NCBI RefSeq assembly: GCF_024178385.1
Contig: NZ_JAMZMM010000022.1
Location: 1 to 32,891, forward strand
Origin: Limnofasciculus baicalensis BBK-W-15
Lineage (GTDB): Bacteria > Cyanobacteriota > Cyanobacteriia > Cyanobacteriales > Coleofasciculaceae
Direction of reading: 5' to 3'
DNA: 32,891 nt
Shown here: positions 31,605-32,891 of the stretch, one piece after another
Layout: every line of letters begins with the position of its first letter
How positions within the stretch are numbered: position 1 is the first letter of the stretch
The notes under the pieces: generated by a model
The model's database searches: none
Told to the model about the DNA's origin: nothing
What the model saw: the letters and a program-made list of their open reading frames with translations, nothing else
Program-made: the position numbers and the translations under genes

Positions 31605-32492
31605 CTATTCCCCGATTAATTCACTTCTCAAAGCCATCATCTCAATCATGAATTGTAGATTAGCATAGCGCTGGCGATAAGACGCGATCTCACGAGCTGG
31701 ATCGTCTACTTTTCCTTCAAGTTGTTCCAGGTATTTTATTTCAGTCGCTTCAAGTGCTACCTGATACAGTTGCTTAAAAGATTGCTCAATTTCCGCCTTA
31801 TTATCTTCATCCCTAACATTTACTCTAACCACCAAAGTTCCTCTCTGCTTATTCTCAATCGCTTGAATAGATAATTCCGAACCTACACGTTTCCGATTTA
31901 GCTCTTGAAATGTCATCAGAAAGGCTTGCCAATCAATGCTATTACGGAAAACTAGATCGAGAGTTTCTAAGGTTTTTTGGAATAACTTACTGAACTCGCC
32001 AGGTTCAAAAATACCATTATAAGGGCGGCGCTCTTCCAGAGAGTATCCTCTATTTTCTGGGCAATACTTAGATTTGAGATAAATATAATCGCAGAGAACA
32101 TCATTGAAATTAGTAGCACTATCAATATTCCAATCTTCGATACAAGATCCCGTCAATATTGCCTGCTCAAAACTAGTCCCCAATGCTTGAGTTCTGATTA
32201 AGCGAACATTTGCGATTGTCGCTCCTCTAAAATTAGCATGACTAAGATCCGCTGCGGTAAGATCTGCTTTAGTGAGATCCGCACCCGTCAAGTCAGCTTC
32301 AATCAGATCCGTACCAAAGAGATTAGCTCCCTGAATATTAGCGCCTCTGAGGTTAAAGCCACTGAGATCGAGTAAATTCAGATTTGCTCCCGCGAGGATA
32401 GGAGTCACCTCCGGGTTTCTTTCCCGCCAATCATTCCAATAAGATACCCCCAGTTTGACCAAATACGAGTGGGGTTCGTTGTATAGTTCCAT
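31605..32492 (-). CDS. Pentapeptide-repeat protein with C-terminal alpha/beta domain
   Basis: A 295-residue protein from the ATG at 32492; a GTG at 32504 is in frame. The N-terminal helix (YLVKLGVSYWNDWRERNPEV) is typical of cyanobacterial pentapeptide proteins. About a dozen A(D/N)LxX pentapeptides follow (38-120, for example GADLTKADLTAADLSHANF). The C-terminal part (165-290; FEPGEFSKLFQKTLETLDLV, QAFLMTFQELNRKR, then a beta-strand and long helix) is a recurrent extension in such proteins, often near effector genes. The pentapeptide part forms a right-handed quadrilateral beta-helix. The role is unknown. Confidence 0.9.
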   Translation of the reverse strand: MELYNEPHSYLVKLGVSYWNDWRERNPEVTPILAGANLNLLDLSGFNLRGANIQGANLFGTDLIEADLTGADLTKADLTAADLSHANFRGATIANVRLIRTQALGTSFEQAILTGSCIEDWNIDSATNFNDVLCDYIYLKSKYCPENRGYSLEERRPYNGIFEPGEFSKLFQKTLETLDLVFRNSIDWQAFLMTFQELNRKRVGSELSIQAIENKQRGTLVVRVNVRDEDNKAEIEQSFKQLYQVALEATEIKYLEQLEGKVDDPAREIASYRQRYANLQFMIEMMALRSELIGE

Positions 32493-32891
32493 TTTCGATA
32501 CCACACAAAGGATGAAGGATAAAGTATGAAGGATGAAAAAGAAAATAATTATCTGGAAGTTACCGGATTTGTCTGATGATAAAAACGATCATCTTAACAT
32601 CTGACGCAGCCAATACCACAGAATTAGTTATGGTGTTGACTTCAGCCTTCATCATTTAACTTCAACTCTATCCTACCCATCCACAGAATCCGGAATCATC
32701 CCGATTCTAAAGGGTTCCAGGCAAAAGCTTACCTCACCGATTCAAAAATACCTCAACTTAGGGGTAGACATCCGGAAATAAACCATTACAATAATAAAGC
32801 AGGTTCTACTGGGACGTTGGTGACTGCCAATATAGTTTATTGATCTATGTCTGTTTGTATAAGGGAGTCGAGTGACGCCGTGGCAGTAAAC
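32493..32891. other. Upstream region of the pentapeptide gene to the window end
   Basis: This region contains direct repeats of GAAGGAT (32509-32537) and a loosely inverted CCTTCATC segment (32645-32652). No tRNA or complete ORF is visible. A frame from 32847 runs to the window edge for only 15 codons and cannot be judged. Confidence 0.5.

Noticed and set aside
32847-32891. Possible gene start at the window edge (ATG at 32847, or in-frame GTG at 32880)
   Set aside because: Only 15 codons are visible, too few to support a gene.
1-32891. CRISPR array, tRNA, rRNA or tmRNA genes
   Set aside because: No regularly spaced direct repeats with spacers and no tRNA-like cloverleaf with a conserved T-loop were found by eye on either strand.

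Overview
The window looks like chromosomal DNA of a filamentous, non-heterocystous-type cyanobacterium (Microcoleus/Oscillatoria/Kamptonema-like). The octamer GCGATCGC (HIP1) occurs about 18 times. A gene for NDH-1 subunit NdhS and a HAS-barrel protein sit side by side. There are many small palindromic repeats, large TPR, CHAT and pentapeptide proteins, and Uma2 and DUF2887 nuclease-like genes. The genus is an inference; no rRNA or tRNA gene is visible. All identifications rest on reading motifs and remembered family features, without database searches.

Layout. 1-2,714: cysteine synthase, a zinc alcohol dehydrogenase and a small 2TM protein. 3,028-7,850: a two-gene cassette, a protein with a helical NACHT-associated-like N-terminus plus a DUF4384-like domain, followed by a 1,269-residue protein (duplicated N-terminal module, about 12 TPRs, CHAT protease with His1055 and Cys1141). 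7,933-10,864: a lone DUF433 antitoxin-like gene and a two-half nitrite/sulfite reductase whose start is probably 8,522. 11,169-12,299: an exported M23-family protein with a PEP-CTERM-like tail.

12,343-17,043 is a defence and toxin-antitoxin island: a truncated antitoxin-like ORF, a HicAB pair, a 67-residue orphan gene, a C5-cytosine DNA methyltransferase, a gene remnant, and an overlapping AAA ATPase/Toprim-like pair. A broken second copy of the 67-residue gene lies at 14,886-14,966 and a second copy of the methyltransferase start at 17,020-17,043. They keep the same order and orientation as the intact genes, which suggests that an earlier duplicated cassette was interrupted by the ATPase/Toprim pair. 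This island and the CHAT cassette are the strongest candidates for undescribed biology.

17,102-26,937: a cNMP-binding-domain protein without HTH, an 8-repeat TPR protein, pyruvate kinase, a DUF2887 nuclease-like protein, a 5'-truncated membrane-protein remnant, a Uma2 nuclease-like gene, a lone antitoxin-like gene, a large membrane protein, a TMEM175-type channel and a SpoIID protein. 26,938-27,955 is a gene-free kilobase rich in palindromes. 27,956-32,492: Mrp-type Fe-S carrier ATPase, RodA, NdhS, a HAS-barrel protein and a pentapeptide-repeat protein.

Repeats follow a pattern. Two copies of a 33-bp AGAAACCCGG palindrome and one GTAGGGTGCGTTA palindrome lie in gaps between converging genes. 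A cloverleaf-like repeat occurs intact at 27,541-27,628 and as a decayed inverted copy at 10,961-11,064.
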